Source of the DNA: Rosellinia necatrix
Taxonomy: Eukaryota > Ascomycota > Sordariomycetes > Xylariales > Xylariaceae
Assembly: GCA_021209875.1 (NCBI GenBank)
Contig: JAGYVD010000002.1
Span: 4,960,001-5,024,000 of the forward strand
Direction of reading: 5' to 3'
Length of the DNA stretch: 64,000 nucleotides
Shown here piece by piece: positions 1 through 11,861 of the stretch (the first letter of the stretch is position 1; every line of letters starts with the position of its first letter). The notes under the pieces are model-generated. The model worked only from the letters and a program-made list of their open reading frames with translations. It made no database searches and was not told where the DNA came from. Position numbers and translations under genes: made by a program.

Positions 1-1299
1 ATAAGTTAAACTGGTAAATCAATATTGTGTTTTTGTCTCTATTTCGCTTATTTGTCGTATTACTAGAGATGCTATGTAGAGGTGTCGGAGACATGGCAAT
101 TGCTAAGAAAACATACTTAGGTAGGTAGCTGACGTCAGGACAGTCATTTAACTAGGGTTGTTTCATTATCGGCCTACGCCGATAATGACGTCAATACTCG
201 AATAATTAGGCACAGCGCCTTTAGGTGCCCACCTAGCATCCGATGATTCAAATGATCAGATCAGTACCGCTCCGCCAACGCAGCGAAAGGGTTTTCTTCG
301 AAAGAAAAATCCTCAATTACTTAAAGCCATCATCTCTAGTCATTGATATAGTCAACATTAGCGGTGCTGGGGATTCAACAGGCTATTCTGGAGAAATTGG
401 GTTGGGCACTTGCTTCAAAGTGGATTGACGCCTCGAAATCTCGAAATCGTTTTATTGGTGTATTCCGCGGCTGATGTGGGGTAAAGGCCCACCGCTCCCG
501 TCCAGACCTGGTGTGCTTGCAGTGCTGACAGTACTTGCAGCACCGGATTGGATAAACAACCATTCCAAAACTGGATTACTCGCGTCATCACTCTAAATCA
601 CCCTAAGCCAGGAATACACATGCGTAAATATAAAGGGGATGTATCTGACTAACCGAGCCTATTGCCACTGCCAGCCCATTTGCCTTGTGTCCAAGGTAGG
701 GAGTGACCTGATCTTCGCAGTGTCGGCAGGTACCAGCCGGATGGATGGTACATTACTAAATCATCGACCACTGCCGACCAAGTAGGCAGGCAGATTAGTG
801 CAGGCGAGGAAACATGGCAGCGGCTTGTCAACATACCTAGAGTTAGGTAAGTAGGTAGGTAGGGAGATAAACTAACTAGCACGCCATCCTTTTCTTTCTT
901 CTACAGCGCAGCGTGCTCCGCGGAATCTCTCCATATCCGACGCTTGTCGTCCGTCTCTCCTCCACGCAGCTTCACATAATTCTACACCATCGGATTGATT
1001 GGCGCTGGTTCTTGCTACGTATCAGCCTACCAGCTTCGTCGACAGCTGCGCCGTGGGATCTAATAGAAGCAACCGTGCCCTGCAATTCATAACGCAGATA
1101 GGCTAGGCTACCTACGTCATCCTGGTGCTCCCACGGTCCTACCGATGCCAACTCAAGTCTCGTGGCGACACCGCGGACTTGCTGGTCGAGAATCGCAGCA
1201 AGCGTGATCCGTGATCTATGCTTTCACACTTGGCCATGATGATGATTGCTTGAAGTCGTGGTCTACTGTTTTGTTATGTGGCAGTGTTAAGCCACGACG
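1..1299. other. Intergenic, no gene recognised
   Basis: Only short ORFs without recognisable domains occur here. Small TAGG-type arrays lie near 117-128 and 843-866. The last few hundred bases are the presumed promoter and 5' leader of the PH-LRR gene that starts at 1300. Confidence 0.6.
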
Positions 1300-4200
1300 A
1301 TGGATTCTATAAATGCCGCCCAGCAACTGTTACCCGAAAAATCGCGGAGACGGGCTTCATTCTCGCCCATGAGGGCGATTCGATCCTTGAGCATTGGCTC
1401 CCAGATTTCCTACTCGTCGATTGGTCCTGATGGGGATTTATCAGGCGCCAGAGTTAGGCGGAAAACATTGGTAAAGAGTGCGCCCCCCGGAGCGCTACAT
1501 GAGAGTTTGGTGCGAAAGGATTCAAAATCATCTACTGAGGGTAGCGTTGGCCGCGACTCTATATCTACTCAGCCAACTACTCCTTCCATCACCAGCCAAA
1601 CCGCAAGTCTTCATGGTGACACCTCGACTGTTATCAAATCAGGGCCCCTACAGCCGGAACCCTCAATTTTGAAGCCAAAGAAGGAATACCTTCTTTTGAC
1701 GCCGTCAACATTGTTCAAATTCAAAAATCGTGCTGCTGCTGAGCAGCAATTCTCTGCTATTTCACTGCCCGAACAAGGCTTGAGCCCCCTGACTTCCGTT
1801 GAATCACATGCCTCGCTTAAAGATCATCCAAGCAATGCCGAAATTAGTGTGCCGTTGGAGAAAGTCGTATCGGTCTTTAAAGGAGAGGGAACACGACCAT
1901 CGTTCAGTCTTGAAATCTGGTGGAAATGCTCCAAGGCGGCTCATGTCTTTACTTCCTTGGAGCTTGACTTTTGTCTTCCGGATGAACGAGATGATTGGCT
2001 CAGGCAAATCCGACAAGCGATTAAGGCCAGGGCAAAGGCTGTGGGCGAGGAACTAGCACCACCAGAGATAGAGGCTGGGTTCACGCCGGCCCTGAAAGCC
2101 GGATTCATAACTGACGATTCTGTCGAGATTTATCCCGTCATTCCCCGAAGACCGTACACGGCGCCCGCTAGCGAGCCGAAGAAAAACTGGAAGGAGCTAT
2201 CATCTTTCTACCTTGCTTTCAGCAGGTACTCGCTCATCTTGGCTCACTTCCCTGCATGCACCAAGCCTAGTCTCGTTCAATTCGGTCTAGTCAACGTCTC
2301 TCGCGTTCGTATGAATGTAAATGACGAGCGGTTCGACTTGGTATTTCGGTAAGCAATGTGTTTTATTTATGCGCAGTCTACAAATAAAAGGCATCTGTTA
2401 TGAGTTCAACGTATTTCATCAATCTTGGGCGTCATAGCTGGGTATTAATATTATTTAGTTTGCCTTTAGAACAACCTCGTAAATTGCAACTATCAAGTCG
2501 ATATTACCGAACCGTTATATCCAAACTATTTCAAGCGGATACATACCTCAAGCCTGCTTGGCCTTTGTGGACCAGGCGGGAAGTATTCAACATAGATGAT
2601 GGTTCTCGGCAGACGCCACTGCCCAACGGTGAGGATTATGGAGGGTTTAGGACGACTCTGGAGGCGTTTATCGAGGGCTACCACTGTCGGCAGGTCGAAT
2701 GGGTAGTGAAATGGAAGGATGTGCAACACGCGCCACAATTTTGCTTGCTCAAGCCAAGGGGCCAACCACACTACACTGCTCACCAACTGTTGGCCGTCTT
2801 TCGCGCTCTACGGTTTAATGAGTTCTTTAAGGGTATCTCGTTTCACGACGTCGACTTCTCTAGTCTAGTCAATATATTTGACAATACCCAACGGCTAGAG
2901 CGAACAATATGGCTTTCTCGCACCGGTTAGTATGAGTCTTGTTGAGCATACCTTGAGTAGCTGCTAAGTAATCATGAATAGGAAAACATAGTCTTACGCG
3001 CAGCGAAACCGATATGGTAGAGTCATCTTCTATCTTGTTCCAAGAGCTCGTGTCTATTCTACTTGGATCTGAATCAATCAAACACATCGACTTAACGAAC
3101 GTGCTCTGCCAAGTACCCACCATCTCGTCACCCCAGCGAGACAACCTCCCATCCGCGCCCACCGGCGTTTGTGAGATAACGTCTCCTGTAATTTTGTTAT
3201 GGAGCTCGCTGCAGACGCGTTGCAACTCGATATATTTAACTGGAAATTCGTTTGGGGAGGATGATGCCAGTGAATTTTGTAAGTGACTACAACGAATCGT
3301 TATATACGAAACTATCAAGGGATTTAAGCACTCACACTGTATAGGCCGAGTATTTCGAAGTCGGCCAAGCTTTTTTGAGAGCACTTAAAATATCCCATTG
3401 TAACCTAGACGAAACATCACTCGTCTATCTATGGGAAGGATTACATGAACAGCGATTCGTTCTAGAAGAACTGGATACATCGTATAACTCAGGACGTATA
3501 GAAGCTTCCAGAATTGCGCGCACTTTAAATGAGGCAAGCGGGTTAAGGCATCTAAATCTCGCACACGCCATAAGAGGAGACCTAGAGGGGGCCTCTGTTT
3601 AAGCCTTGGAGTAACTCGGGCATGTTTGAGACATGGCGTCTAGAAGACTTAGACCTTTCGGGGTGGAAGGTAAGTTTCACAACCCCGAGTCATGAATCCG
3701 TGCTGATGCGAATTGAAGATAAACTTCGAAACCCTCTGTAGCATCATGAAATATTTAGAGCTCGAGGAATCCAGCGGACTACGCCGTCTATCCCTGAATA
3801 ATTGCGGACTTACCGGGGAGCTAGCGACGGGGATATTTTGCCGGATTGGCGCGGGCCGGGATATGCATCTGCTCCTGAACGAAAATCCTCTAGAAGCCGG
3901 ATCAACGGACTGGATAGATCTCATACATGGAAACGAGGCTCCTACGAAGCTCCACTTGGACATGATACAATTTCAACACGAGCCAAATTTCAATAGACTT
4001 TTAACGGCTCTGTCACACAACAAAACGATCGAATTCTTGAGTATGGTAGGAACGGGACCACCCGATCAGGCTAGCGTTAGGACTTGCGACCTCCTATCAA
4101 ATTTATTTAAGACTAACGATACGTTGAAGTTTTTGGATCTGTCTGGATATAGTGGCAAGCTTGAAGATAGTCACCTTGGCTGGGGCCTTTCTGGTGCATT

Positions 4201-4885
4201 AGGTGGGCTCGAAAATAATACGTCTCTGCGTCAACTTAGGTTGCGAAATCATGACATGGGTGCTGCCGAGGATTTGAATGAGCTCTGCCGGATCATTACT
4301 ACTAATAAAGGTTTGGCTATGTTCGATATTCGACAAAATAGCTTCGATCCTCACCAGTTTGGCAAGCTCGTCCAAGCGTTAAGCTACAATGAACAGCTCA
4401 TATCATTCCCTACATGCGACGCGGACCGTGAAGATGCCATTAACAAGGAAAAGCGGCTTTTCCTAAAATCACAGCATGGGCGACATAACATTAGAGCGCG
4501 TGAGCGGCTGTCCAAGTCAACAGAGAGACGTTTGGATGGCGTGCTGACGCGGCTTCACGGACACTGGAACTCAGAGACTGAGAAGGCAAAGGATATACTC
4601 GAGCGGAATAGAACCAATCCCGCAAACCAAGTCCTAGAACTCGAAAGCGAATACCTCGAAGCTTGGGACGATGGCGATCTCCCTCGCTGGCTCGCACCTA
4701 AACTACACCACTATAACCAAGGCAAGAGGAGGGCATCTGAGCCAAGCATAATTACATTACCTGGGGACACATCTCCTATTTCTCCGACATTCGATGCCAT
4801 CCCAATGACGGGGCTTCAGCGCCCGTTTCCTCGCCGGGCATCGTGCCCACTCCGCAATACCTATGTAATTGAGGAAGAGACATAG
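1300..4885 (+). CDS. PH-domain plus leucine-rich-repeat protein (CARMIL-like architecture), with one apparent frameshift
   Basis: Predicted exons are 1300-2348, 2377-2430, 2459-2925, 2982-3278, 3361-3669 and 3719-4885, giving about 1113 aa once one extra G in 3587-3591 is discounted. The N-terminal 120 residues are Ser-rich and probably disordered. Residues about 125-245 read as a PH domain, ending in the usual Trp-containing helix (DDWLRQIRQAI). A conserved block starting EQPRKLQLSSRYYR follows, then RNI-type leucine-rich repeats (for example LRRLSLNNCGLTG and LKFLDLSGYSG) and a basic, disordered tail. PH followed by LRR resembles CARMIL-type regulators of actin capping. That role is inferred from architecture only, and a generic fungal LRR protein is the alternative. 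Oddities are two predicted introns of exactly 28 nt and the frameshift. The other introns (56, 82 and 49 nt) are ordinary. Confidence 0.75.
2349..2376 (+). other. Candidate 28-nt intron 1 of the PH-LRR gene
   Basis: It begins GTAAGC and ends GCGCAG. Removing it joins FDLVFR to LQIKGICYEFN in frame; reading through hits a stop at once. The next acceptor (AG at 2389-2390) gives a 42-nt intron but the wrong frame. Twenty-eight nt is below the usual fungal minimum, so a local deletion or decay is an alternative. Confidence 0.45.
2431..2458 (+). other. Candidate 28-nt intron 2 of the PH-LRR gene
   Basis: It begins GTCATA (a weak donor) and ends ATTTAG, with an AT-rich interior. Removing it joins VFHQSWA to LPLEQPRKLQLS and restores the frame of the conserved block. 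A 39-nt alternative ending at the later CTTTAG gives the wrong frame. Confidence 0.4.
3587..3591 (+). other. +1 frameshift in a G5 run (PH-LRR gene)
   Basis: Upstream the frame reads an LRR (LRHLNLAHAIRGDLEG). Downstream, the frame that continues into SGMFETWRLEDLDLSGWK is offset by one base. Four Gs instead of five would make one open frame. A 46-nt intron (3542-3587) would also fix the frame but would delete the LRR motif. Confidence 0.7.
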
Positions 4886-5188
4886 GTTCGGCGTTAGCCC
4901 CGCTAGTCTCGGAGAGGACCATCTCTGAGCTGCTCGCTGACATGCAGTATCTAAGCAGTGTATTCCCTACCTTACATTCACATTATATAAATATGTATCA
5001 CTATTTCATCTACGATGTATCGTGGGTATCAATTATATCTAAGGGGGTTATTCAAAGCCGGTGGCATACCCGGGTTGAGGAAACAACGGTGTTGGGGGTT
5101 TTATCTCGGGGGACATATGATACCAAATGAATTTTTGTATTAGTAATCTGACTATCGAAATATTCACGGATCTCGATACATTATCTCA
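4886..5188. other. Convergent intergenic space
   Basis: About 300 bases between the 3' ends of the PH-LRR gene (+) and HTD2 (-). It must hold both 3' UTRs. No other feature is seen. Confidence 0.6.
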
Positions 5189-6699
5189 TCAGACTCTGCA
5201 ATCCCTGGATGGGGGTTCGTCTAGCATCCGAGCTTCTACCGTCTCAGCGGTGCCTTTAACACACAAACCGCCCTTTTCGTTCTCGATCCAGATATCCCAC
5301 TTCTTCCCACCCAATTCCTGTTCCTTGGGCTCTGTACTACTAGCGTCGGCCTGAGTTTTCTGACTCGCGAGGCATATGCGCATGGGCTGGCCAGTATATA
5401 GCGGGGCCAGGTTGCTGTACTCGACACTGTCGATGTAGACTTGATGCCCTCTCCTGGGCTCGGGCTGCTGCTGCCACAGCAGAGTAAGCATCAGCGTCAG
5501 GGTCAGTGGGCCGTGCACCAGCAGGTCTGGATGGCCCTCGACCTCGCGGCAGTAAGAGCGGTCCAGGTGGATGCGGTGCGCGTTGTAGCTCAGCGCGCTG
5601 TAGTGGAAGAGCAGAGAGCTCGACGGCGTCACCACGACCGAGAAATCGGGGATTTTGGTGTCTGTGTTTTGTTTGGGGGTTAGTTGGTAAAAGCTGGTGT
5701 TGCGGGGAGCGTGAGGGCGCGGGGGTTATTGGGTTGGGACATTGGAATCTAAAAGCTAAGCGTTACGGGGGAAATGGTTTGGGGGAGGGAAAGGGGTTGT
5801 CTAATACGGATAACGAAACACATACGCCTGATGATCTTCTGCTTCCCGTCTACCTGGATCCTCTTCTCGGCGTGACTCAGCTCCCGCATAAACACCAGGG
5901 TCCGCACCTCCGTGAGCCCCGTAAGGGCGTGCCGGGACGGGCCGGCCGAGTCGCCGTCGCGAGGCCTCAGCCTCAGCCCCCCCTCGTCGAACCGGGCGCG
6001 GAAATCGGCCGCGGTGACGTACTCCCTCAGCACGTCGACGTGGATCTTCTCGCTGCCGGGCCCGCCCCGGAGCCTGACGTCCGCGACGCGCTCGAGGCAC
6101 ACGGCGGGCCGCAGGTCGAGCGGCAGGCCCTGGACCCCGCGGACGGAACCCCCGGCCCACACGCGGCGCGTGAAGGGCGTACCCCGCGGGGGGCTATGGT
6201 AGGCATCGGCGCCGTCCGCGGAGAGCTCCGAGAGGCGCGCGGCGAGCGGGAAGTACACGAGGTGGTGGCCCGGCGGGATGGCCCGGGGCTTGTCCAGGTC
6301 CGGGAACGCGGGCGTGTGGTGATCACCGCTGCGGGGCATGGGCCGCAAGTGCCGGATCCCGTGCTCACCCTGCTGGAGGCAGTCGGACAGCACCGTGTCC
6401 AGGAGGCGCGAGTTCATGGGGGACATCACATCATGGTGCAGCTGTGGCGGACGCGCCAGCATCTCGGCCCTGATGGCCCCGATGTCCGGGAGCTTATCCC
6501 TGATGTCCGGGCCCTCAGCACCCAGATCTCGATCTGGATCGGGCGCGTTCGGATCCGGCGCAACGGGAAGAGTGGGAGTACTGTATGGACGTCGCCAGGC
6601 GGCTGGACTAGATGGGAGGCGAGGGGTCTGCCACCGTATAAGGTCGTTCCGCAACGGCCTTGTAAGCCGGTGGTTGAGCCTGGTGAGTCCTCCTCTCAT
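5189..6699 (-). CDS. HTD2: Mitochondrial 3-hydroxyacyl-thioester dehydratase (HTD2-like, FAS II)
   Basis: Two exons, 6699-5826 and 5661-5189, separated by a 164-nt intron (donor GTATGT, acceptor CACAG), give 448 aa. In the family this enzyme dehydrates 3-hydroxyacyl-ACP in mitochondrial type II fatty-acid synthesis, which feeds lipoate production. The chosen Met begins a basic, Arg-rich stretch without acidic residues (MRGGLTRLNHRLTRPLRN), a good matrix-targeting peptide; an in-frame Met 28 codons upstream is less likely. The mid-part carries PPGHHLVYFPL and RRVWAGGS, typical of the fungal HTD2 N-terminal half. The second exon has a hot-dog hydratase-like half (FHYSALSYNAHRIHLDR, then HGPLTLTLML). 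Some annotation pipelines label this family mesaconyl-C4-CoA hydratase. The central exon is markedly GC-rich relative to the C-terminal exon. The gene is convergent with the PH-LRR gene and divergent from DNA ligase I. Confidence 0.85.
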
Positions 6700-7594
6700 C
6701 GTTGCTGCTACGTTATGTCGGCGTCGACGCTTCTCATCATGGTATATGTAATGTATCCTGGACCTGTGTTCATAGCATTTCAACTATCTTCCCTTCTGGT
6801 GGCGGATTCACGCTATAAATATAATGCTTGTTTGGGGGGATAAGGGAGGTGGGGGGGTTGAACTCCAACCTACCCAAGCTTCGATACTTGGAATCGCATA
6901 TATCGAGGTTATCGATAAGATTATGGTATTGCCTACCTACCTACTTACCTAGTACCTACCTAGCTACTCCCTCTTGCAAGGCGGGGCAGGGCTCATTGAG
7001 ACTCATACTACGGTGGGTAAGTATTTGGGAACAGTGCCCGGGTGGTGTTAGTCGTTTTGTACGACAATACATCTATGTACACTATTACCTACCTAGGCAC
7101 CTAACGTATGATATAACTCGATATTCTGTAGTAATTTCTGGAGTGATCCTATAGGTTGGTTCGGTGGTCCATAGTGGAGGCATATATGCTACACACTAAA
7201 AGAGGCTAGTAGAGGTAGCACCTTCAAACTTGTTCGCGTCACTATACATCAATTAACGCGGCTAAGACCCGAGGCCCTAGGCAGGCGCGTCGCGAGAACT
7301 TCAGTTCAGCAATAAGCTCCTTCTGCCTGTTAGCTGCCTAGTATCTGCCTGGCGCTCCAAGACCCATGCAGCGTGCATAATTCAGAATTCTCCCTCCCTC
7401 CGAGACCAATAAATTGAATTTGAACCTGAAATGTGCTGATTTCGATATCGCTTTTGTTTTGCCCAATTGTTTCTCGCCCTAGCGTTCCCCAGTTCGACCG
7501 TCCAGGGTAGATACCTAGGAAACCCGTGCCCACCGTGGCGATCCGTCGCATCATTTTCACCATAGCCACGAGCGCATCCCGCCGGTCACCCACG
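6700..7594. promoter_or_regulatory. Divergent promoter region, HTD2 / DNA ligase I
   Basis: The roughly 0.9-kb space between two divergently transcribed genes must carry both promoters. It contains CCTA-type arrays (6931-6966, 7087-7103). No specific element could be assigned with confidence. Confidence 0.5.
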
Positions 7595-10586
7595 ATGCCA
7601 CCGAAGCAAGCTACATTGGGGTACGTGAGGCCGTCCCAGACTACTCTAGGGTCCGTGGTGGCCCTTTCTAGTCCCACCCTCCGCTCTGTTCCTTTGCCGC
7701 TCTTGCGCATTCATGTGCCTATATAGCGAGCGATATGGTGACGGAGAGGCACGTTGACTGACAGGCGGTGGTAATATAGGAAATTCTTTGGCCAGCCTAA
7801 CGGCTCTAAGCCTGTGCCAACTCAGCAGACCAAGCTCTCTTTCGCCACGAAAGCCACGAGGAAGCCAAAAGATGAACCAGGGTCATCTACAGCCGATGCA
7901 ACCCCACAGTCACCCGGAGCAAAAGCCGGCTCTGACACTACGGGGAATGCCGGTTCGAAAAAGGGTAATATCAAGTAGCCCGTTCCTTCGTCGATTGTCC
8001 GACTACGATTGACACGTTCCGGTACAGTGCCTAAAAAGCGATCGCGGTCTAGTCACTCTCCCGAACCCATAGTGAAGTCGTCCCCAGCAAAAGTCAAAGT
8101 CGAGGAGCTGCAGGATGATATCGAAGAGGAGGAGGAAGCGCCCGTTACGAAGCGTCAGAGAAGAAGCAGAAAGCGGGTCGAAGACGAAGAAGACGAAGAT
8201 GAGACTATCCCTGATGCTGAAGCGATAAAATCAAAGAAAAAGGCGGCTTCTACTGCCAAGGCAGCCTCCAAGAAGCCTTCCGCAGCGTCCTCTGCCAAAA
8301 AAAAGCAAACACAAGAAGCCGAGGAAAACAGCGATAGTGGTGAAGTTGGAGAAGAGTCAGCCTCCGAATCCGCATCGGAAGCGGAGCAAGAAGAAGACGA
8401 AGATGATGACGGAAAGTCCAAAACTGCAGCCAAAGCCCGTGCAAAGATCCAGGAGAAACTAAAGACGAAGGCGAAGGATCCTTACCCCGACTGGAAAGCC
8501 GGCACACCTGTTCCTTACGCAGCCCTCTGTACGACCTTCTCGCTCATCGAACTGACCACGAAGCGGTTAATCATTACGGAGCATTGCGCCCTCTTTCTTC
8601 GACAAGTGCTTCGCCTTACACCTGAGGATTTCCTCCCCACCGTTCTGTTGATGATCAACAAACTTGCGCCAGACTACGCCGGTATCGAGCTCGGCATAGG
8701 CGAATCTCTAATTATGAAAGCTATCGGAGAGACAACGGGGCGCAGTTTGCAAGTCATCAAGGCAGATCAAAAAGGAAATCGGCGATCTTGGACTTGTTGC
8801 TGTCAAGAGTCGATCTACTCAGCCGACTATGTTCAAGCCCAAATCGCTCACCATCAGAGGTGTTCACAAGGGACTCATGGAGGTTGCCACTGTGGCTGGC
8901 AATGGCGCGCAAGGTAGGAAGGTGGATTTGATCAAGAAATTGCTTTCATCCGCCGATGCTCACTCAATTGGCCGGGTCGATATCTCCAAAGATAAGGGAG
9001 GGCCCAGCGAGGCCAAATATCTTGTTCGATTCCTTGAGGGGGAAGCTACGGCTTGGCTTGGCAGAGAGAACGGTGCTAGTGGCAATCGCACAAGCAGTAA
9101 TATCTCATGAAATGGAGCAAGATGGCAAAGTTCCAACTACAACGCAAATGGAAGAAGCAGAATCCCTTCTAAAATCGGTCTATAGGTATGTCACAGTTTG
9201 TGGTTAACCCTTTTGGTTATCTTTCCTAATCTGCTTAGTGAACTGCCAAGTTGGGATGTCATAATACCGGCAATGGTCAAAGACGGTATTATGGACTTGA
9301 AGAATACCTGCAACCTCCGCCCAGGCGTCCCCCTGAAGCCCATGCTTGCTAAACCAACAAAAGCCATCACTGAAGTTTTGGATCGCTTTGAAAACCAAAC
9401 TTTCACGTGCGAATACAAGTATGATGGAGAACGAGCCCAGATTCACTATGTTGCCACGGAACGGTCTGATGATTATATCGAGGCTTTACCAGGCGCTACG
9501 AAGGAGGCGGCTAAGGGTGTTGCGTCCATTTTCTCTCGAAATTCCGAAGATTTATCAAGGAAGTATCCCGACATCCTTGCTAAGCTCCATACGTGGATTA
9601 AGGAGGGCACCAAGAGTTTCGTCTTGGACTGTGAGACAGTAGCCTGGGATGTTACAGAGAAGAAGGTCCTACCCTTCCAGCAGCTCATGACAAGAAAGAA
9701 GAAAGACGTTAAGGTGGAAGATGTTAAAGTAAAAGTTTGCGTATTTGCTTTCGATCTTTTGTTTTTGAACGGCGAGGCTGTGGTTGGGAAATCGTTAAGG
9801 GAACGCCGCGAGTTGCTGCATGATGCCTTCATACCTATTGAAGGTGAATTTGCTTTCGCAACACACATGAATGGCCAAGAGCTTGAGGAGATCCAAGTAT
9901 TCTTAGATGACAGTGTCAAGGCCTCTTGTGAAGGTCTGATGGTGAAGATGTTGGATGGGTCGGAGAGCGGATATGAGCCGAGTAAACGAAGTCGTAACTG
10001 GCTCAAGGTAAGAAAGCCTAATTTACTCAATTTGACTCTCACTAACAGGCTATAGATCAAGAAAGACTACCTATCCGGAGTGGGGGATTCTCTCGATCTA
10101 GTGGTGTTAGGTGCTTACCACGGTAAAGGCAAACGTACCTCGGTTTACGGAGCTTTTCTTCTGGCGTGCTATAACGCCGCATCTGATACCTACGAAACTG
10201 TTTGCAACATCGGTACCGGGTTTTCGGAGCAAGTCCTAGAGGACTTGCATAAGCAACTATCCGAGACCGTGATTGACCGCCCAAAACCGTTTTACTCCCA
10301 TTCGGCCGGAGGCCAACATCAACCTGATGTCTGGTTCGAGCCGCGTTACGTATGGGAGGTCAAGACGGCAGATCTAACACTCAGCCCGCGATATAAGGCG
10401 GGTGGTAAGGAGGGCGTGGATCCCTCCGGTGAGAAAGGAATCAGTCTGCGTTTCCCCCGGTTCATCAAGATCAGGGATGATAAGAAGCCCGATGAGGCAA
10501 CAAGCAGCCGGCAGGTCGCAGAAATGTATAGAAAGCAAGAGAGCGTTACGAAAGGACCATCGGTGGATGACGATTTCGAGTATTAA
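7595..10586 (+). CDS. CDC9: ATP-dependent DNA ligase I, with two apparent +1 frameshifts
   Basis: Seals nicks between Okazaki fragments and in excision repair. Exons 7595-7650, 7780-7964, 8028-9185, 9239-10007 and 10056-10586 give about 898 aa after allowing for one extra base in each of two homopolymers. The N-terminus carries a PCNA-binding PIP box (QTTLGKFF) that is split by intron 1. An acidic/Lys-rich linker with probable nuclear signals follows, then the DNA-binding domain (FKPKSLTIRGVHKGLMEVA). The nucleotidyl-transferase motif I KYDGER has its catalytic Lys near residue 526. The ligase C-terminal OB region follows (VWEVKTADLTLSP, GKGISLRFPRF-type signature). Downstream motifs are intact. 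The two frame breaks (8769-8773 and 9038-9042) sit in conserved sequence of a gene expected to be essential, so sequence error is more likely than loss. Length matches fungal ligase I. Confidence 0.93.
8769..8773 (+). other. CDC9: +1 frameshift in an A5 run (DNA ligase I)
   Basis: The upstream frame reads GRSLQVIKADQK and the downstream conserved frame resumes with EIGDLGLVAVKSRS. One A fewer gives an unbroken ligase sequence of normal spacing. No splice sites fit here. Confidence 0.85.
9038..9042 (+). other. CDC9: +1 frameshift in a G5 run (DNA ligase I)
   Basis: The upstream frame reads EAKYLVRFLEG. The conserved continuation KLRLGLAERTVLVAIAQAV is in the next frame. Four Gs would restore it. 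Confidence 0.85.
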
Positions 10587-11861
10587 GGGGGAGTCATGTG
10601 GGTTCGAAGCTTCCGGGGAGAGCGGGGCATGGATCGTCACATTATTTGCTACGCATCGTGTTGGCGTTGAGGGGGCATATTAAAGTACTGCATGATGACC
10701 TTGTGCTTCCGTCGTCCCTGTCGTCTCTTATTTCCCCATGTGACAAGACAGAATCATCTCTCATACATACCGCTGCTTAGCGTTTCCCAATCTTGCCTCC
10801 CGATAGACCCAGCCGAAAGATTTTTACAGCCCATTGGGATCTAGACTACCTAGGTAATAACTCACCTGCCCCGCCGTTACAGGGCGACGCGCGTCATCAT
10901 CGCCGATTAACCCTCGCTACTTTCCGTTGCTGGCTTTGGGGATATCGTGTTAATCTAGAGCGCCTCTCTACTTCCATAGGTAGTAGGTAGGTAGACCCAG
11001 TCACCAGGGAGCAGCTATTACCTATGGTTCATGTTGTCGTATTCCAAATCCCCTGCATCTGTCACGAACAGAAAGCGACGCATTGATCTATTTGCCTTAA
11101 GCCTCCATAAAACTAATAACGGGGTTAACTATGACGAATCCTGATGGATTAGGTCGATGAGTGATAAGAAAGAGGTCGGCATTTTACAACAGGTACATTG
11201 TTATGGGTCAATGGATGAACGTGCATTTGTTTGTACGTATATTGGTTGATTCCTGTTCATATAGATCTGGACGGTCAACGCTATCCACAAGTTAGAAGCC
11301 ATGTTATGAACTCAGCCCTGTCTGCTGTTTTACCAACTCTAGGCCCGTGGATATACACCATATAACTATGCCTCCCACTTTCTCTCCCAGCTCTAATGAA
11401 ACTTCTAGCCTGCCCGGGCACCGCGCCCATCTTGTTTGAATCCCAACATCCGCCCCCGCCTCCCGAATTCTGTGTTCAACGATTTTGAACGGAGTACATA
11501 TGTGTGTAAGTACGAGTAGGTAATGTGTGCGTATGTGAGAGAGAGAGGGAGTGTGTATGTGTATTGGGTATACCAAAAAGTAGGAGAAAGTAAAACCTTG
11601 GCAATCAATAAGCAGTGCCCCCCTTTGATACCCAACGCCTTCGCGATGCAATATTTCCCAAAAATGAAAAAAAAAAAAAATCAAAATAATAATAATAAAA
11701 ATGCAAATAAAACCAGATGCCCATCTAGTAATATATTAGACCCACAACAATCGTATTGGGGGGGGGAAAGAGGTAGTCCAAAAACCCTAAAATCTCCCAC
11801 CGGTGTATACTTTCCGCCAATAAAGGAGCGAAACGCGGTTGGGTGTTTTTTTTTCTTGTTA
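10587..11861. other. Convergent intergenic space, no gene recognised
   Basis: Lies between the 3' ends of DNA ligase I and the aspartic protease. It holds a small TAGG array (10979-10994), a GA/GT-rich stretch near 11530-11560 and A-rich low-complexity sequence near 11664-11700. No domain-bearing ORF was found. Confidence 0.55.

Noticed and set aside
3542..3587. 46-nt intron that would bypass the G5 frame break in the PH-LRR gene
   Set aside because: It would remove a canonical LRR segment, and the same +1 homopolymer defect occurs in four other places.
5506..6843. 445-codon plus-strand ORF
   Set aside because: Antisense shadow of HTD2 in GC-rich sequence; the minus strand carries the recognisable enzyme.
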